Notes: generated by a model from the sequence alone, not told the origin. DNA of 64,000 nt from Bacteroidales bacterium (GCA_030589895.1 JAUUZQ010000006.1:1-64000), one strand, 5' to 3'; shown: positions 7,313 to 16,758, counted from the first letter of the stretch. Numbers and translations: made by a program.

Positions 7313-7815
7313 ATGCCTGAAAAACTTGGTTACGACTATATTATTATTGGTTCCGGATTTGGAGGTTCTGTTTCTGCACATCGTCTTACTGAAAAGGGCT
7401 ATAGCGTACTTGTCATTGAAAAGGGAAAGGAATGGAAGAGTGAAGACTTTCCTAAGTCCAACTGGAAACTTCGCAAGTGGTTGTGGCTGCCTGGATTTCG
7501 TTTTTTTGGTTTCTTTAAGATGACATTTTTGCGTCATGTTGGTATTTTAATGGCGAGGGACCAGAACGCGAAGGATGCTCATTTTGCGGAGGTTGCATGA
7601 CAGGTTGCAGACACAATGCACATATACTGGGTGGTTGTGTTATTGGGACAGATGCTGGTAATGGAGTGATTGACAAAGATCAAAGGGTCTTTGGATATGA
7701 GAACATGCTGGTTTGTGATGGTTCCGCTATCTCTGCTAATCCGGGTGTAAATCCAGCACTCACCATTACAGCCATGAGTGAATTCGCAATGAGCAAAATT
7801 CCCATTAATTCATAA
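7313..7815 (+). pseudogene. GMC-type FAD oxidoreductase remnant with two internal deletions
   Basis: The N-terminal FAD-binding segment is intact (YDYIIIGSGFGGSVSAHRL, start ATG 7313) and runs to about RHVGIL near 7548. The frame then shifts by one base into [20 protein letters not shown], the conserved cysteine-rich block of cholesterol-oxidase-like GMC enzymes. After RHNA it joins directly to [13 protein letters not shown] and the C-terminal GMC signature ([22 protein letters not shown]). Two middle regions of the usual ~550-residue enzyme are therefore missing and only about 165 residues' worth remains. The parts are well preserved, so the loss looks recent. The ORF track shows it as 7286-7600 and 7597-7815. 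Confidence 0.85.
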
Positions 7816-7873
7816 GCCCCCGAAGTCGCTTACTTTTTTTGTAAGAAAGTGGGAGTGGAGAAGTAAAACTTAA

Positions 7874-8764
7874 TCAATATATAACCAACACATCCTTCTT
7901 TTTTAATTCCTCGATCTGTTTATCCGGAATTTTGTTTCCAAACAAGTTGACATATTCCAGGTGCTCCAGATTTAATAGAGGAGTGATGTCGTTGATCTCA
8001 TTTCCCGAGAGATCAAGTATTCTTAGATTCAGGAGGTTGCTTAGTGCATCAATATAACCAATGTGGTTGTTTGAGAGATATAGTTCCTGGAGTCCTAAAA
8101 GTGTCCATAGCTCAGATATATCTGTGAGAATATTTCTCGAAAGATCCAGTGTGATGACATGCTTGCAATGCTCTATCCCATCTAAATACTCTATACCACA
8201 TTCTGCAAATTCGAGGTCATCAAAATCCTGAAGATAATAGGGAGGGAATTCCCGGTTCAGATTTCCGTATACTCTTATTTTAACGGCATTAAAGAAGTTC
8301 TTTTCATAATCGCCGTCTTCCATTGTATTGCTGTCAAACTGCTCCCTGTACTGCTCTTCAGAGTCAAAAACATAGTTAAATCCACCCTGTGATGGATCCC
8401 ATTCGTATTCCGGCTCAAATTCAAAATCCTCACAGACTATGGATTCAGATATATCTATTTTATCCAGTAATAATATGTGTGAAAAGGATTCCAGTTCTTC
8501 TGATTCACCTTCTTTGTGAATTTTATCAATTGCTTTTCGATAAATTTCCGCCTTATCAGGGTGGTATAGCATGATGAGTTTAGAGAAACACTTTGTATCG
8601 CTCTCTTCGTTTATTGGAATATGATTTGAGATACGGTTTGCTATGGTTCTGATCTGACAAAAATTTTTCGCCTTGTACAATTCAATTAATTTCCCGGTTA
8701 TCTCATTCAGATTCTCATCAGAATAGGCCTCTTTCAACTTTATATATAAATCCTTCGCACCCAT
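7874..8764 (-). CDS. J-domain-like / leucine-rich-repeat protein
   Basis: 296 aa, no signal peptide, so cytoplasmic. Residues ~55-85 (CFSKLIMLYHPDKAEIYRKAI) carry an HPD triad in a helix-loop-helix setting, as in J-domains that stimulate DnaK. From ~205 to the end there are about four leucine-rich repeats (ITLDLSRNILTDI, LQELYLSNNHIGYI, LRILDLSGNEINDI, LEYVNLFGNKI) of the short ~22-residue type. The acidic middle part has no recognised motif. A chaperone-recruiting J-like segment joined to a protein-binding LRR suggests an adaptor, but that is inference. It is followed on the same strand by nothing obvious and preceded by a small membrane protein gene. Confidence 0.7.
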   Translation of the reverse strand: MGAKDLYIKLKEAYSDENLNEITGKLIELYKAKNFCQIRTIANRISNHIPINEESDTKCFSKLIMLYHPDKAEIYRKAIDKIHKEGESEELESFSHILLLDKIDISESIVCEDFEFEPEYEWDPSQGGFNYVFDSEEQYREQFDSNTMEDGDYEKNFFNAVKIRVYGNLNREFPPYYLQDFDDLEFAECGIEYLDGIEHCKHVITLDLSRNILTDISELWTLLGLQELYLSNNHIGYIDALSNLLNLRILDLSGNEINDITPLLNLEHLEYVNLFGNKIPDKQIEELKKKDVLVIY

Positions 8765-8781
8765 AGCCCAGCTTCAATGTT

Positions 8782-8970
8782 TTATTTTAGCTCCTTCTTT
8801 TTTCTTTGCATATAAGTTATGTTAAAGACAATTGATAAGCCGAAGAGAATTCCTGCAAGTATAGCTATCACGAGGTTATGATTCAGGAAAAAATAGTTTA
8901 CTATGAAACTTATAAAACCCAGGATCATAGAAAATTGTCCGATTATAAGAAGTAAATTGTTATTTTTCAT
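8782..8970 (-). CDS. Small two-helix membrane protein
   Basis: 62 aa with two hydrophobic segments (about 5-26 and 32-52) and a basic C-terminus (MQRKKKELK). It lies 17 bp upstream of the LRR gene on the same strand and is probably cotranscribed with it. No family recognised. Confidence 0.55.
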   Translation of the reverse strand: MKNNNLLLIIGQFSMILGFISFIVNYFFLNHNLVIAILAGILFGLSIVFNITYMQRKKKELK

Positions 8971-9017
8971 CTGGTTCTATTTTGGTTTTTCTAATTTCAG
9001 CCAGTTGTGTTTTTATT

Positions 9018-9115
9018 GCTTCCCCCATTCTTCCTCCAGATAGCTAGCGGGACCTTTTCTTTCTTTTCCCCCTTCTACCTCCCAATACTATCGGGACCCC
9101 ATTCTTCCTTCCCCT
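9018..9115. other. Pyrimidine-rich intergenic spacer
   Basis: C/T-rich tracts on the plus strand are interrupted by two similar words, CTAGCGGGACC and CTATCGGGACC. No ORF of interest. Words of this kind recur in Bacteroidota intergenic DNA, but only partial copies are present here. Confidence 0.4.
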
Positions 9116-9211
9116 CAGATAACTTCCAATTCGAGATTAATGTTAGTAATAATCCATGAATTATTTACTTTTACTACTGTCAAAAATATCTAAAATTATT
9201 AAATCCGATAT

Positions 9212-10213
9212 ATGAAAGAGTTAAGATGGGGAATTATAGGATGCGGAAATGTCACTGAGGTAAAGAGTGGTCCGGTATTTAATCTGCTTAGAAATTCTTC
9301 ACTGGTGGCAGTAATGCGACGAAACAAGGATAAAGCCGAAGATTATGCCAAAAGACATGGCGTAGCAAAGTGGTATGGGGATGCTGATGATTTGATCATG
9401 GATCCGGATGTCAATGCGATCTATGTGGCAACTCCACCGGATACACATGCTGAATATGCTATCAAAGCAATGGAGGCTGGTAAACCTGTATATGTGGAAA
9501 AACCAATGGCTTTGAATTTTGAAGAGTGTGAGAAGATGCTCTCAGTATCGGAGCGTACGAATACACCTCTCTTTGTCGCTTATTACCGGCGGTCGCTTCC
9601 TGGATTCAGGAAGGTTAAGGAGCTGATAGATAATGAGAAAATAGGGAAGGTCCGGCATATCAACATGCAGCTATATAAGTTTGCCTCTGAGGATGAAAAG
9701 CAGGGTCAGCCAGGATGGAGAGTGGATCCTGCTATTTCCGGAGGGGGACATTTTTTCGATTTAGGATCTCATCAGCTCGACTATCTCGATTACCTGTTCG
9801 GACCGGTAAAGGAGGTCAGTGCTGTTGTGAAAAATATTGCTGGTCTGTATGCCGCAGAAGATTATGTAACAGCCATCTTCTCCTATGAAAATGGAATGGT
9901 TTGCTCAGCGAGTTGGAATTTTGTTTGCACAAAAGAAAACGTTCGTGATACAATTGAGATTGTTGGGGAAAGAGGCAGTATCTCATTCTCCACCTATAGT
10001 TTTGCTCCTGTGCGATTGGTAAATCAGAATGGAACCAGGGAGTTTGAATATCCCAGACCTGATCATGTGCAGTATTATCTTATTCAGGAGGTGGTGGATT
10101 CATTGCTGGGCAATGGAGAAGCACCAAGTACCGGAGTAAGTGCTGCCAGAACAAGTAAGGTGATGGACCAGGTTGTAAAAGAGTATTACGACAACAATAA
10201 AAACTCGCTGTAA
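9212..10213 (+). CDS. Gfo/Idh/MocA family oxidoreductase
   Basis: 333 aa, no signal peptide. The N-terminal Rossmann fold is clear (WGIIGCGNVTEVKSGP). The family's EKPMALNFEE motif follows at about residue 97, with the conserved Lys that usually takes part in catalysis. The C-terminal part is the alpha/beta substrate-binding domain (GGGHFFDLGSHQLDYLDYLFG with the conserved His). These enzymes oxidise or reduce sugars, inositols or their derivatives with NAD(P). It stands alone between unrelated genes, so the substrate is not evident; the sulfatase- and PUL-rich surroundings make a sugar derivative likely. Confidence 0.9.
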   Translation: MKELRWGIIGCGNVTEVKSGPVFNLLRNSSLVAVMRRNKDKAEDYAKRHGVAKWYGDADDLIMDPDVNAIYVATPPDTHAEYAIKAMEAGKPVYVEKPMALNFEECEKMLSVSERTNTPLFVAYYRRSLPGFRKVKELIDNEKIGKVRHINMQLYKFASEDEKQGQPGWRVDPAISGGGHFFDLGSHQLDYLDYLFGPVKEVSAVVKNIAGLYAAEDYVTAIFSYENGMVCSASWNFVCTKENVRDTIEIVGERGSISFSTYSFAPVRLVNQNGTREFEYPRPDHVQYYLIQEVVDSLLGNGEAPSTGVSAARTSKVMDQVVKEYYDNNKNSL

Positions 10214-10264
10214 ATCTATCTTATATAGTTCAATCGATTAGATCAATATGTACTTGCTAGAGAG

Positions 10265-11038
10265 TTAGTCTTCTTTACCAGTAATCTCTTCCGCTATTTT
10301 CTTAATAAACATTCCATCCAGTAAGTCAACATACATTAACCTTACAGACTCACCTTCATAATCTAATGTTTTGCAATTAAGTGGCATCTTTTCAGGTAAG
10401 CTACCAGATATTGTTTGGACAAAAACAGTAGCTGTTAAATAGGCTCCAAGATCTCCCTGGTGACTGCCATCAGATGAAAATAAATTAATCGTTGGTCTGT
10501 ACGCTTTTGCCAGGGCCCAGGCATCACCAACCATGACAGGTACAGCATCGTACTTTTCAGCAGCATCCAGATAAACCTTGTTGATCTGATCCTGGAACTG
10601 AGGTACTTTTTCTCTTGCCCACGTCACATACAGATAAGGCTCGCCTCCATTCTCCCGGATATAATCACAAAATAATCCTGTATATTTCATCAGGCTGTCA
10701 GGCGTATCGATGGCTGACATGCTGAAGTCCTGAAGCACAACAACATCATAGTCCCCATTTTTTATTCTATCCATCGTCTTAAGTCCACGTTTGTTATTCC
10801 AATGCTCACTTAATCTGGCTCCTCCAACTACACTTTTTCTTGTAATAAGCTTGACATTGCTTCCTTCAGAGATAAGAGAGACTATATGGGGCATGTTTTC
10901 TACATAAATGTAGCTATTGCCAACAAAAAGTACTTTCAGGGTGTCCTGACTTTCCTGAGCTGAAACAGATTTCACTGAAACAGTTGCCAGAAGAATAGAT
11001 ATAAGTAGGATGGTACGTGGATGTTTGTTAAAGATCAT
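10265..11038 (-). CDS. Exported SGNH-type hydrolase (DUF4886-like)
   Basis: 257 aa with an N-terminal signal peptide (about 1-27, ending VSAQ). The SGNH fold is suggested by FVGNSYIYVENMP (block I, with the Ser nucleophile in GNS), VVLQDFS (block with the oxyanion region) and SSDGSHQGDLGAYL near the C-terminus, which holds the Asp-x-x-His pair. Such enzymes often de-esterify carbohydrates. The gene is convergent with the oxidoreductase and has no operon partner, so a carbohydrate-esterase role is only an inference. Confidence 0.75.
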   Translation of the reverse strand: MIFNKHPRTILLISILLATVSVKSVSAQESQDTLKVLFVGNSYIYVENMPHIVSLISEGSNVKLITRKSVVGGARLSEHWNNKRGLKTMDRIKNGDYDVVVLQDFSMSAIDTPDSLMKYTGLFCDYIRENGGEPYLYVTWAREKVPQFQDQINKVYLDAAEKYDAVPVMVGDAWALAKAYRPTINLFSSDGSHQGDLGAYLTATVFVQTISGSLPEKMPLNCKTLDYEGESVRLMYVDLLDGMFIKKIAEEITGKED

Positions 11039-11133
11039 GGATTGTAATTATTCAGTTATTAAAATGTATATCAGGTATTTACGTATTTTGTTTACCTGGT
11101 AAAAATAAAAATTTAGGATCAAATATATTTTGT

Positions 11134-12204
11134 CTAAGACTCATCATTTTCCTCGTTAAATTTCTCAAGAAAATTATATTTTGACTGCTTCATTTTCCAG
11201 CGTTCACGTGCATATTGCTGCATATCTGTGATGGTATCTTTCTCATCAATAATTTCAAATCCCAGAAGTGTTTCGATAATATCTTCCATGGTAATGATTC
11301 CGTCCATCCCTCCATATTCATCAACAACAAGTGCAATATGTTCCTTTTTTTCCAATAGAATTTCCCAAACCCTGAAAAGTGGAGTTGTTTCCGGAACAAC
11401 AACAATATCCCTTCTTATATCGAGAAGTTTCAAATTTTCCGAATCCTCTGCTAGTTTCTCGAATACTGTTTGTCGAAAAATATATCCTGTAATGTTATCT
11501 GAATTTTCAGAAAAAACAGGGATTCGCGAAAAATGCAAGTACTCCTTGTTCTTAAGAAAATCTCTGAGAACCATATTCTCATCAGCAACAGTTACTACTA
11601 CACGTGGCGTTAATATTTCTGATACCCTGATGTTTTTAAGTCTAATTAAATTTTGAATAATTTTATTCTCTTTTTCAGCAAATATTCCTTCTTCAGCTCC
11701 AATATTTGCTAACACAGATATTTCCTCCCTGCTAATAGTTTGGGCATCTTTCTTCCTGGAGAAAATTCTTGTAATAAAGGATGAAATTATAACCAGAGGG
11801 CATGTAATATAGATAGTGAACCTAATGGAATAGGCGGAGATTTTGGCCAGTTCTCTCCAATATCTGGCGCCAATAGTTTTTGGAATTATTTCAGAGATAA
11901 AGAGAATCAAAATGGTAAGAATGACAGATACCAATCCAAAATATACCTCACCAAAAACTTTTGTTGCTTGTGCTCCCACACCTGCCGCTCCAATTGTATG
12001 GGCAACTGTGTTCAATGATAATATCGCAGACAATGGCCTGTCAATATTTTGCTTCAGTTTGATAAATAATTTAGCAGATTTACTGCCATTGTTTTCTTTT
12101 AACCTCAGGTAAGACATGGAGGTTGAGAGTAAAACGGCTTCCATAATTGAACAAAGAAATGAAACAATTATAGCAAGAGACAGATAAAAAAATAGGAGTA
12201 TCAT
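11134..12204 (-). CDS. CNNM/CorC-type membrane protein (DUF21 plus CBS pair)
   Basis: 356 aa. The N-terminal DUF21 domain has about four hydrophobic helices (1-150; ...IIVSFLCSIMEAVLLS..., LILFISEIIPKTIGARY). The Bateman/CBS pair follows (about 190-325; LTPRVVVTVADENM and DEYGGMDGIITMEDIIETLLG). The C-terminal CorC_HlyC domain found in many relatives appears absent, since the protein ends soon after the CBS pair. Members are implicated in divalent-cation (Mg2+/Co2+) efflux. A TATATTTG promoter box lies only 5 nt upstream of the ATG, suggesting a leaderless transcript. Confidence 0.87.
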   Translation of the reverse strand: MILLFFYLSLAIIVSFLCSIMEAVLLSTSMSYLRLKENNGSKSAKLFIKLKQNIDRPLSAILSLNTVAHTIGAAGVGAQATKVFGEVYFGLVSVILTILILFISEIIPKTIGARYWRELAKISAYSIRFTIYITCPLVIISSFITRIFSRKKDAQTISREEISVLANIGAEEGIFAEKENKIIQNLIRLKNIRVSEILTPRVVVTVADENMVLRDFLKNKEYLHFSRIPVFSENSDNITGYIFRQTVFEKLAEDSENLKLLDIRRDIVVVPETTPLFRVWEILLEKKEHIALVVDEYGGMDGIITMEDIIETLLGFEIIDEKDTITDMQQYARERWKMKQSKYNFLEKFNEENDES

Positions 12205-12209
12205 TTATT

Positions 12210-12217
12210 CAAATATA
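12210..12217 (-). promoter_or_regulatory. -7 box 5 nt before the CNNM-protein start codon
   Basis: TATATTTG on the minus strand, then AATAA, then ATG. It matches TAnnTTTG, and the spacing would put the transcription start at or next to the ATG. Confidence 0.6.
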
Positions 12218-12226
12218 GTTATTTTA

Positions 12227-13813
12227 CTATTTACTTATCTGACTTCCCCACCAATCGTCATTTGGCTTCCACCCCTCCGTCAAGGTATTCCTGCGTTGCT
12301 TTTCTAATCTTGGTAGTTGCACATCTACAATCTTTTGATGTTTTACTTTGGAAATTTGGGTGTCAAATTCAGGATCAGGGATTGGAAATTTTGCATTTAC
12401 AGAATTAAGCCAATCAAGAAGTTGAGTACTCATTCCGGATGTTATATCTGTATGATCCCCTGCAACATTATTCTTTTCGAATGGATCATCATGCAAATTG
12501 TATAGTTCATTGCTATTATCTTCCCAGTAATGTATTAATTTCCAATCACCCTCTCTCATGATCGAAGAGGGGTCACCACCCTGATTACCATAATGCGGAT
12601 AATGCCAATAAAGAGGTCTGTTGCTAATAGTTTTGCCATTTAGCAGTGGGACCAGACTAACGCCATCGATGTGCTCCTCAGGTCTTTGAGCGACTCCTGT
12701 TAGTTCCAGAATAGTAGGGTAGAAGTCAGTTCCGCTTACAGGCACATCACATTCCGTTCCATTCTGATGGAGCCAGGGGACAGATATGAGATAGGGCTCT
12801 TTTATTCCACCTTCCCATTGGTAACCCTTTCCACCTCTTAGGGGAAGATTGCTGGTGGCAAAGTTATCTCCTGAAGCTACACCTCCATTGTCGGAAGTAA
12901 AGATTATAACTGTATTTTCCTTGAGGCCGAGTTCATCCAGCGTATGAAGTACGAAGCCAACCGCATCATCCATCTGCTCTACTAAACCTGCATAAACAGG
13001 ATTATCCTGTTCAACCCGAATGGGTAACCTTCGCTCCATTTCAAACCCTGATTCAGCGATTCCGGAGGACTCAGCCTTGTCCCTGTACTTTTCCCATTTC
13101 TCTTTTGTAGTCTGAATAGGAGCGTGTACTGCGTAAAAGGAGAGCTGCGCATAGAATGGGCTATCTTTGTTTTCCTTAATGAATTTAACCGTCTCTTTTG
13201 CTAATTTCATGGAGAGGCTCATCCCTTTCTCATCAGGGTAATCCTCCATTTTAGGATTATTAAATGGTGAGAAGTATCCTCCGCTATACGGACCACCCTT
13301 TTCGTAACCACCCTTATTAATGTCAAAACCATGGTCTTCAGGATAAGATCCTTCACCTCCCAGATGCCATTTACCGGCAAAAAAAGTTTTATATCCTGCT
13401 TCATGTAAAGCTTCTGGCAGCGTTATATATTCATGAGGCAAATGAGGGACATAGTCGGCAGGAAGCAATACGCTGTTTCGATTCATTTTTCTCCATTCTT
13501 CACCAGTCCTGGCACCGATATAATCTGTAATACCATGTCTGGCAGGAAATTTCCCACTCATGATGCTGGCCCTCGAGGGACTACAAACCTGGCATGTTGC
13601 ATATCCGTTGCTGAAAACCATTGCATTGTCAGCAATATGATCAATATTAGGCGTCTCATAATAATCACTTCCCATACAACTAAGGTCATGATAGCCCAGA
13701 TCATCAGCTATAATAAAAAGGATATTCGGATTTTCAACTGTATCAGATTGATTGCAAGCTGGTAATAAGGCTGCAGAAGCTATTAGAATGGAGATTCGAA
13801 AGTTATTTATCAT
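12227..13813 (-). CDS. Lipoprotein sulfatase (arylsulfatase type)
   Basis: 528 aa. A lipobox signal (ALLPACNQS) points to lipid anchoring after Cys20. The sulfatase core has the metal-binding IADDLGYHD, the maturation motif CSPSR (Cys77 expected to become formylglycine), AGKWHLGG and the second metal site FTSDNGG. It removes sulfate esters, most likely from a carbohydrate. Its start lies 10 bp after the stop of the next sulfatase (13824-15353), so the two are probably one minus-strand operon. No SusCD pair is adjacent, so it may act together with the PUL 13 kb to the right. Confidence 0.93.
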   Translation of the reverse strand: MINNFRISILIASAALLPACNQSDTVENPNILFIIADDLGYHDLSCMGSDYYETPNIDHIADNAMVFSNGYATCQVCSPSRASIMSGKFPARHGITDYIGARTGEEWRKMNRNSVLLPADYVPHLPHEYITLPEALHEAGYKTFFAGKWHLGGEGSYPEDHGFDINKGGYEKGGPYSGGYFSPFNNPKMEDYPDEKGMSLSMKLAKETVKFIKENKDSPFYAQLSFYAVHAPIQTTKEKWEKYRDKAESSGIAESGFEMERRLPIRVEQDNPVYAGLVEQMDDAVGFVLHTLDELGLKENTVIIFTSDNGGVASGDNFATSNLPLRGGKGYQWEGGIKEPYLISVPWLHQNGTECDVPVSGTDFYPTILELTGVAQRPEEHIDGVSLVPLLNGKTISNRPLYWHYPHYGNQGGDPSSIMREGDWKLIHYWEDNSNELYNLHDDPFEKNNVAGDHTDITSGMSTQLLDWLNSVNAKFPIPDPEFDTQISKVKHQKIVDVQLPRLEKQRRNTLTEGWKPNDDWWGSQISK

Positions 13814-13823
13814 GATAAAGTAA

Positions 13824-15353
13824 TTAGAAATTTTGTTTCACTTTTAAATAGTATTCTGATAAATCTGATACTTTTCCGGGGAGTGAATCAGATAGATTGA
13901 CAAGCTCAGTGGGGTCATTTATCATGTCATACAATTCCCATGGACCATTATTGGTCCTCACAATCTTATATCCATCACTTCTGAACATTCTGAATTTCTC
14001 CAGTCCTGACATGAAGTAATCAGGTTCAACCCGCTTTTCTCCTTTAAATATGGGAAGGAGTGAAGCGCCATGCAATGGTAGACTGGCAAAATTTTCTATT
14101 GAATCCGGATAAGGTATATCCATGATATCAAGTAGTGTAGGAGCAATGTCTACAATGTGACCAATCTGATGAGTAAATGTGTTTGGACGAATTACACCCG
14201 GCCATGAGACAATAAACGGAGTGTGACTTCCCCCTTCATGTCCGTATTGTTTATAGTAGCGATATGGCGTATTCCCTACGTTTGCCCATGCTGCCCGCAA
14301 ACTCCAATAGGAGCTGTCAGGACCGGGCTGAACATCAGGGATTTTATTTGACTCGTATGGACAAGAGCCATTGTCGATCAGGAACATAATGATAGTATTG
14401 TCCAATTTCCCTTCTTCTCTTAATCGTTCGATAATCCTACCGATATTCTGGTCCAATCTGTCAACCATTGCTGCATAAACAGCCATTTCAAGATCAAGCG
14501 AGTCTTGTTGCCCCTCAGACAGACTATTCCAGGGATAGTAATCGGTGTAGTTTGAATGAAAGGGTCCTCTAAATTTATTTATGTTTCCTTCGGGCGAACT
14601 GAGATTTGCATTTTCCGGCAGTATATTCAAATTCTGCATTCTCATAAATCTTTCAATCCGCAGTGAATCCCAGCCTTTCAGGTATTTTCCCCTGTATTTC
14701 TCAATATCTTCAGGTCTGGCCTGTAGGGGATAATGTGCAGCGTGGTAGGGGAGATAGAGGAAAAAAGGACCATCCTTCTCAAATGCTTCATCCAGCCAGT
14801 TCAATGCATAATCGCTTATGAAATCGGTTTTATACATCGGTGATTCTTCATATTCAATATCATCTGCTGATATTTCCTTGCCCTCCAGAAAAAAAGGACG
14901 TTCAAATTCTCCGGATGGAGGTCGGAAATACTCTGTTGTGGCCCAAAAATAGAGGGAATGATCGAAAACGTTTTCAGCCTTACAATAATCAGGCACCCAG
15001 GAGTCAAAATGCTCTTTACCACTCATAATATTGTAATAACCAGCCTTTTTTGTGAGTTGTGCAATATGGACAGCACCCTCACCTCCCTGGTATAGCCCTG
15101 TTAGCAGGCTTGACCTGGTGGGATTGCATTTGGCCATATTGTAAAAAGTCGTAAAGCGGAGACCTTCAGCTGCCAGTCGATCGATATTGGGAGTCTCAAT
15201 TTCACTCCCATAGCATCCGATATCTGATATTCCTATGTCATCGGCCATGATCAGGACAATGTTGGGTAAGGCATTTTCAGACTCTGAACAGGAGACCAAT
15301 GTAAGAGTAGCGGTAAGAATTGTAGCTGATTTAAGACTGTTGATGTTGAGCAT
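13824..15353 (-). CDS. Lipoprotein sulfatase (first gene of a two-sulfatase operon)
   Basis: 509 aa. Lipobox TLVSCSES; metal site MADDIGISD; maturation motif CNPTR (Cys76); C-terminal metal site IDNGS. The segment between CNPTR and the next active-site motif is shorter than usual, and the common GKWH motif reads SGKEHFD, so its pocket is likely to differ from that of the downstream partner. The pair probably targets two differently placed sulfates. Formylglycine maturation needs an anSME or FGE enzyme, which is not in this window. Confidence 0.9.
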   Translation of the reverse strand: MLNINSLKSATILTATLTLVSCSESENALPNIVLIMADDIGISDIGCYGSEIETPNIDRLAAEGLRFTTFYNMAKCNPTRSSLLTGLYQGGEGAVHIAQLTKKAGYYNIMSGKEHFDSWVPDYCKAENVFDHSLYFWATTEYFRPPSGEFERPFFLEGKEISADDIEYEESPMYKTDFISDYALNWLDEAFEKDGPFFLYLPYHAAHYPLQARPEDIEKYRGKYLKGWDSLRIERFMRMQNLNILPENANLSSPEGNINKFRGPFHSNYTDYYPWNSLSEGQQDSLDLEMAVYAAMVDRLDQNIGRIIERLREEGKLDNTIIMFLIDNGSCPYESNKIPDVQPGPDSSYWSLRAAWANVGNTPYRYYKQYGHEGGSHTPFIVSWPGVIRPNTFTHQIGHIVDIAPTLLDIMDIPYPDSIENFASLPLHGASLLPIFKGEKRVEPDYFMSGLEKFRMFRSDGYKIVRTNNGPWELYDMINDPTELVNLSDSLPGKVSDLSEYYLKVKQNF

Positions 15354-15500
15354 ATTAGTATCTTGAAGTTAAAGTTATCAATAAGATATAACTGTAAACA
15401 GATCAATCAAGAGAGAGTATCTGATTTCTCATGAATTATGGCCTGACAATAAAGCAATTTTTAAATATAAGATTATAGCTCTATGAATCCAAGAATAAAA

Positions 15501-15508
15501 TATCTTTG
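15501..15508 (+). promoter_or_regulatory. -7 box 5 nt before the BaiN-like start codon
   Basis: TATCTTTG is followed by TGGGG and ATG, the same box-N5-ATG layout as at 12210 and 54882. It supports the ATG at 15514 over the GTG at 15508 used in the ORF track. Confidence 0.6.
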
Positions 15509-15513
15509 TGGGG

Positions 15514-16758
15514 ATGAATAAGTATGATGTTATAGTGGTAGGAGCAGGACCGGCAGGATTACTGGCAGCAGGAAGAGCAGCAGAGCTAGGAGGGAAAGTT
15601 CTCTTGCTGGAGAAGATGAGGCAGGAGGGAAGAAAGTTACTGATAACAGGCAAGGGAAGGTGCAATATTACCAATGATGCTGCTATTGGAGAGTTTATTA
15701 CACATGTTTATCCGGATGGGCGTTTCCTTAGAAATGCTTTTTCTCAATTCTTTTCGAGCGAAATTATAGATTTGCTACAGCAGCATGGTGTTGAAGTTAC
15801 TTTGGAACGTGGTGGGCGTTATTTCCCGGCCAGTAATAAGTCGGCCGATGTGCTCAAGGCGATACTTCTTTGGCTTAAGCGTTCTAATGTTGAAATCAGG
15901 TGTGGAGAAAGGGTAGAGAAGCTTATTGTGGAAGATAGTACTATCAGCGGTGTTCAGGTCAATGGAAAAATAATTAATGCAGGGAGTGTTATTCTTGCTA
16001 CAGGAGGAAAGTCTTATCCTGCAACAGGATCCAATGGTGATGGATATGAACTGGCGAAAGAGGTGGGGCACTCAATAGAGACAGCCATTCCTGCGCTTGT
16101 ACCACTTGAAACGGAAGGAGATACTGCGCTGAGTCTGCAGGGACTCAATTTGAAAAATGTGAGCGCACAGGTTTGGGTAAACGATAAAAAGTCAGGGGAA
16201 GATTTCGGAGAGATGATCTTTACTCATTTTGGATTGTCAGGTCCCATTATTCTGACATTGAGTCGGATAGCTGTGAAGGCACTGAATGCGAAAAGCAAGG
16301 TTGAGATTCTAATAGACCTCAAGCCAGCGCTTGATGAGCAGAAACTGGACAATAGGTTACAAAGAGATTTGAATGAGCATGGTAAGAAGCAAGTTGGAAA
16401 TATCTTTCGTTACTGGCTGCCTGCTACGATGATCCCTGTATTTATTAAGCTATTGGGAATTGATCCTGAAAAGGAATGTCACCAGATATCTTCGAAGGAG
16501 CGTAAAAAGATTCGCTATCTATTGAAGAACCTACGTTTTCAGGTAGTACGGCATCGATCCTTTAAAGAGGCAATCATCACTGCAGGAGGTGTTTCCACCA
16601 AAGAAATTTCACCTAAAAAAATGGAATCGAAGCTGGTTAAAGGATTATTTTTTGCCGGTGAAATGATAGACCTGGATGCAGAGACAGGAGGGTATAACCT
16701 GCAGATAGCCTATTCAACAGGGTGGCTGGCAGGAAATTCGAGTATGTCTATTGTTTAA
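15514..16758 (+). CDS. FAD-dependent oxidoreductase, BaiN/HI0933 family
   Basis: 414 aa from ATG 15514. The N-terminal dinucleotide-binding motif is VVGAGPAGLLAAGRAAELG. The family signature GKGRCNITN follows at about 50, a second glycine-rich block reads ATGGKSYPATGSNGDGY, and the C-terminus closes with FAGEMIDLDAETGGYNLQIAYSTGWLAG. The length is standard for the family. Members are cytosolic flavoproteins, some acting on steroid or bile-acid derivatives; the substrate here is unknown. It is transcribed divergently from the sulfatase pair. Confidence 0.9.
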   Translation: MNKYDVIVVGAGPAGLLAAGRAAELGGKVLLLEKMRQEGRKLLITGKGRCNITNDAAIGEFITHVYPDGRFLRNAFSQFFSSEIIDLLQQHGVEVTLERGGRYFPASNKSADVLKAILLWLKRSNVEIRCGERVEKLIVEDSTISGVQVNGKIINAGSVILATGGKSYPATGSNGDGYELAKEVGHSIETAIPALVPLETEGDTALSLQGLNLKNVSAQVWVNDKKSGEDFGEMIFTHFGLSGPIILTLSRIAVKALNAKSKVEILIDLKPALDEQKLDNRLQRDLNEHGKKQVGNIFRYWLPATMIPVFIKLLGIDPEKECHQISSKERKKIRYLLKNLRFQVVRHRSFKEAIITAGGVSTKEISPKKMESKLVKGLFFAGEMIDLDAETGGYNLQIAYSTGWLAGNSSMSIV

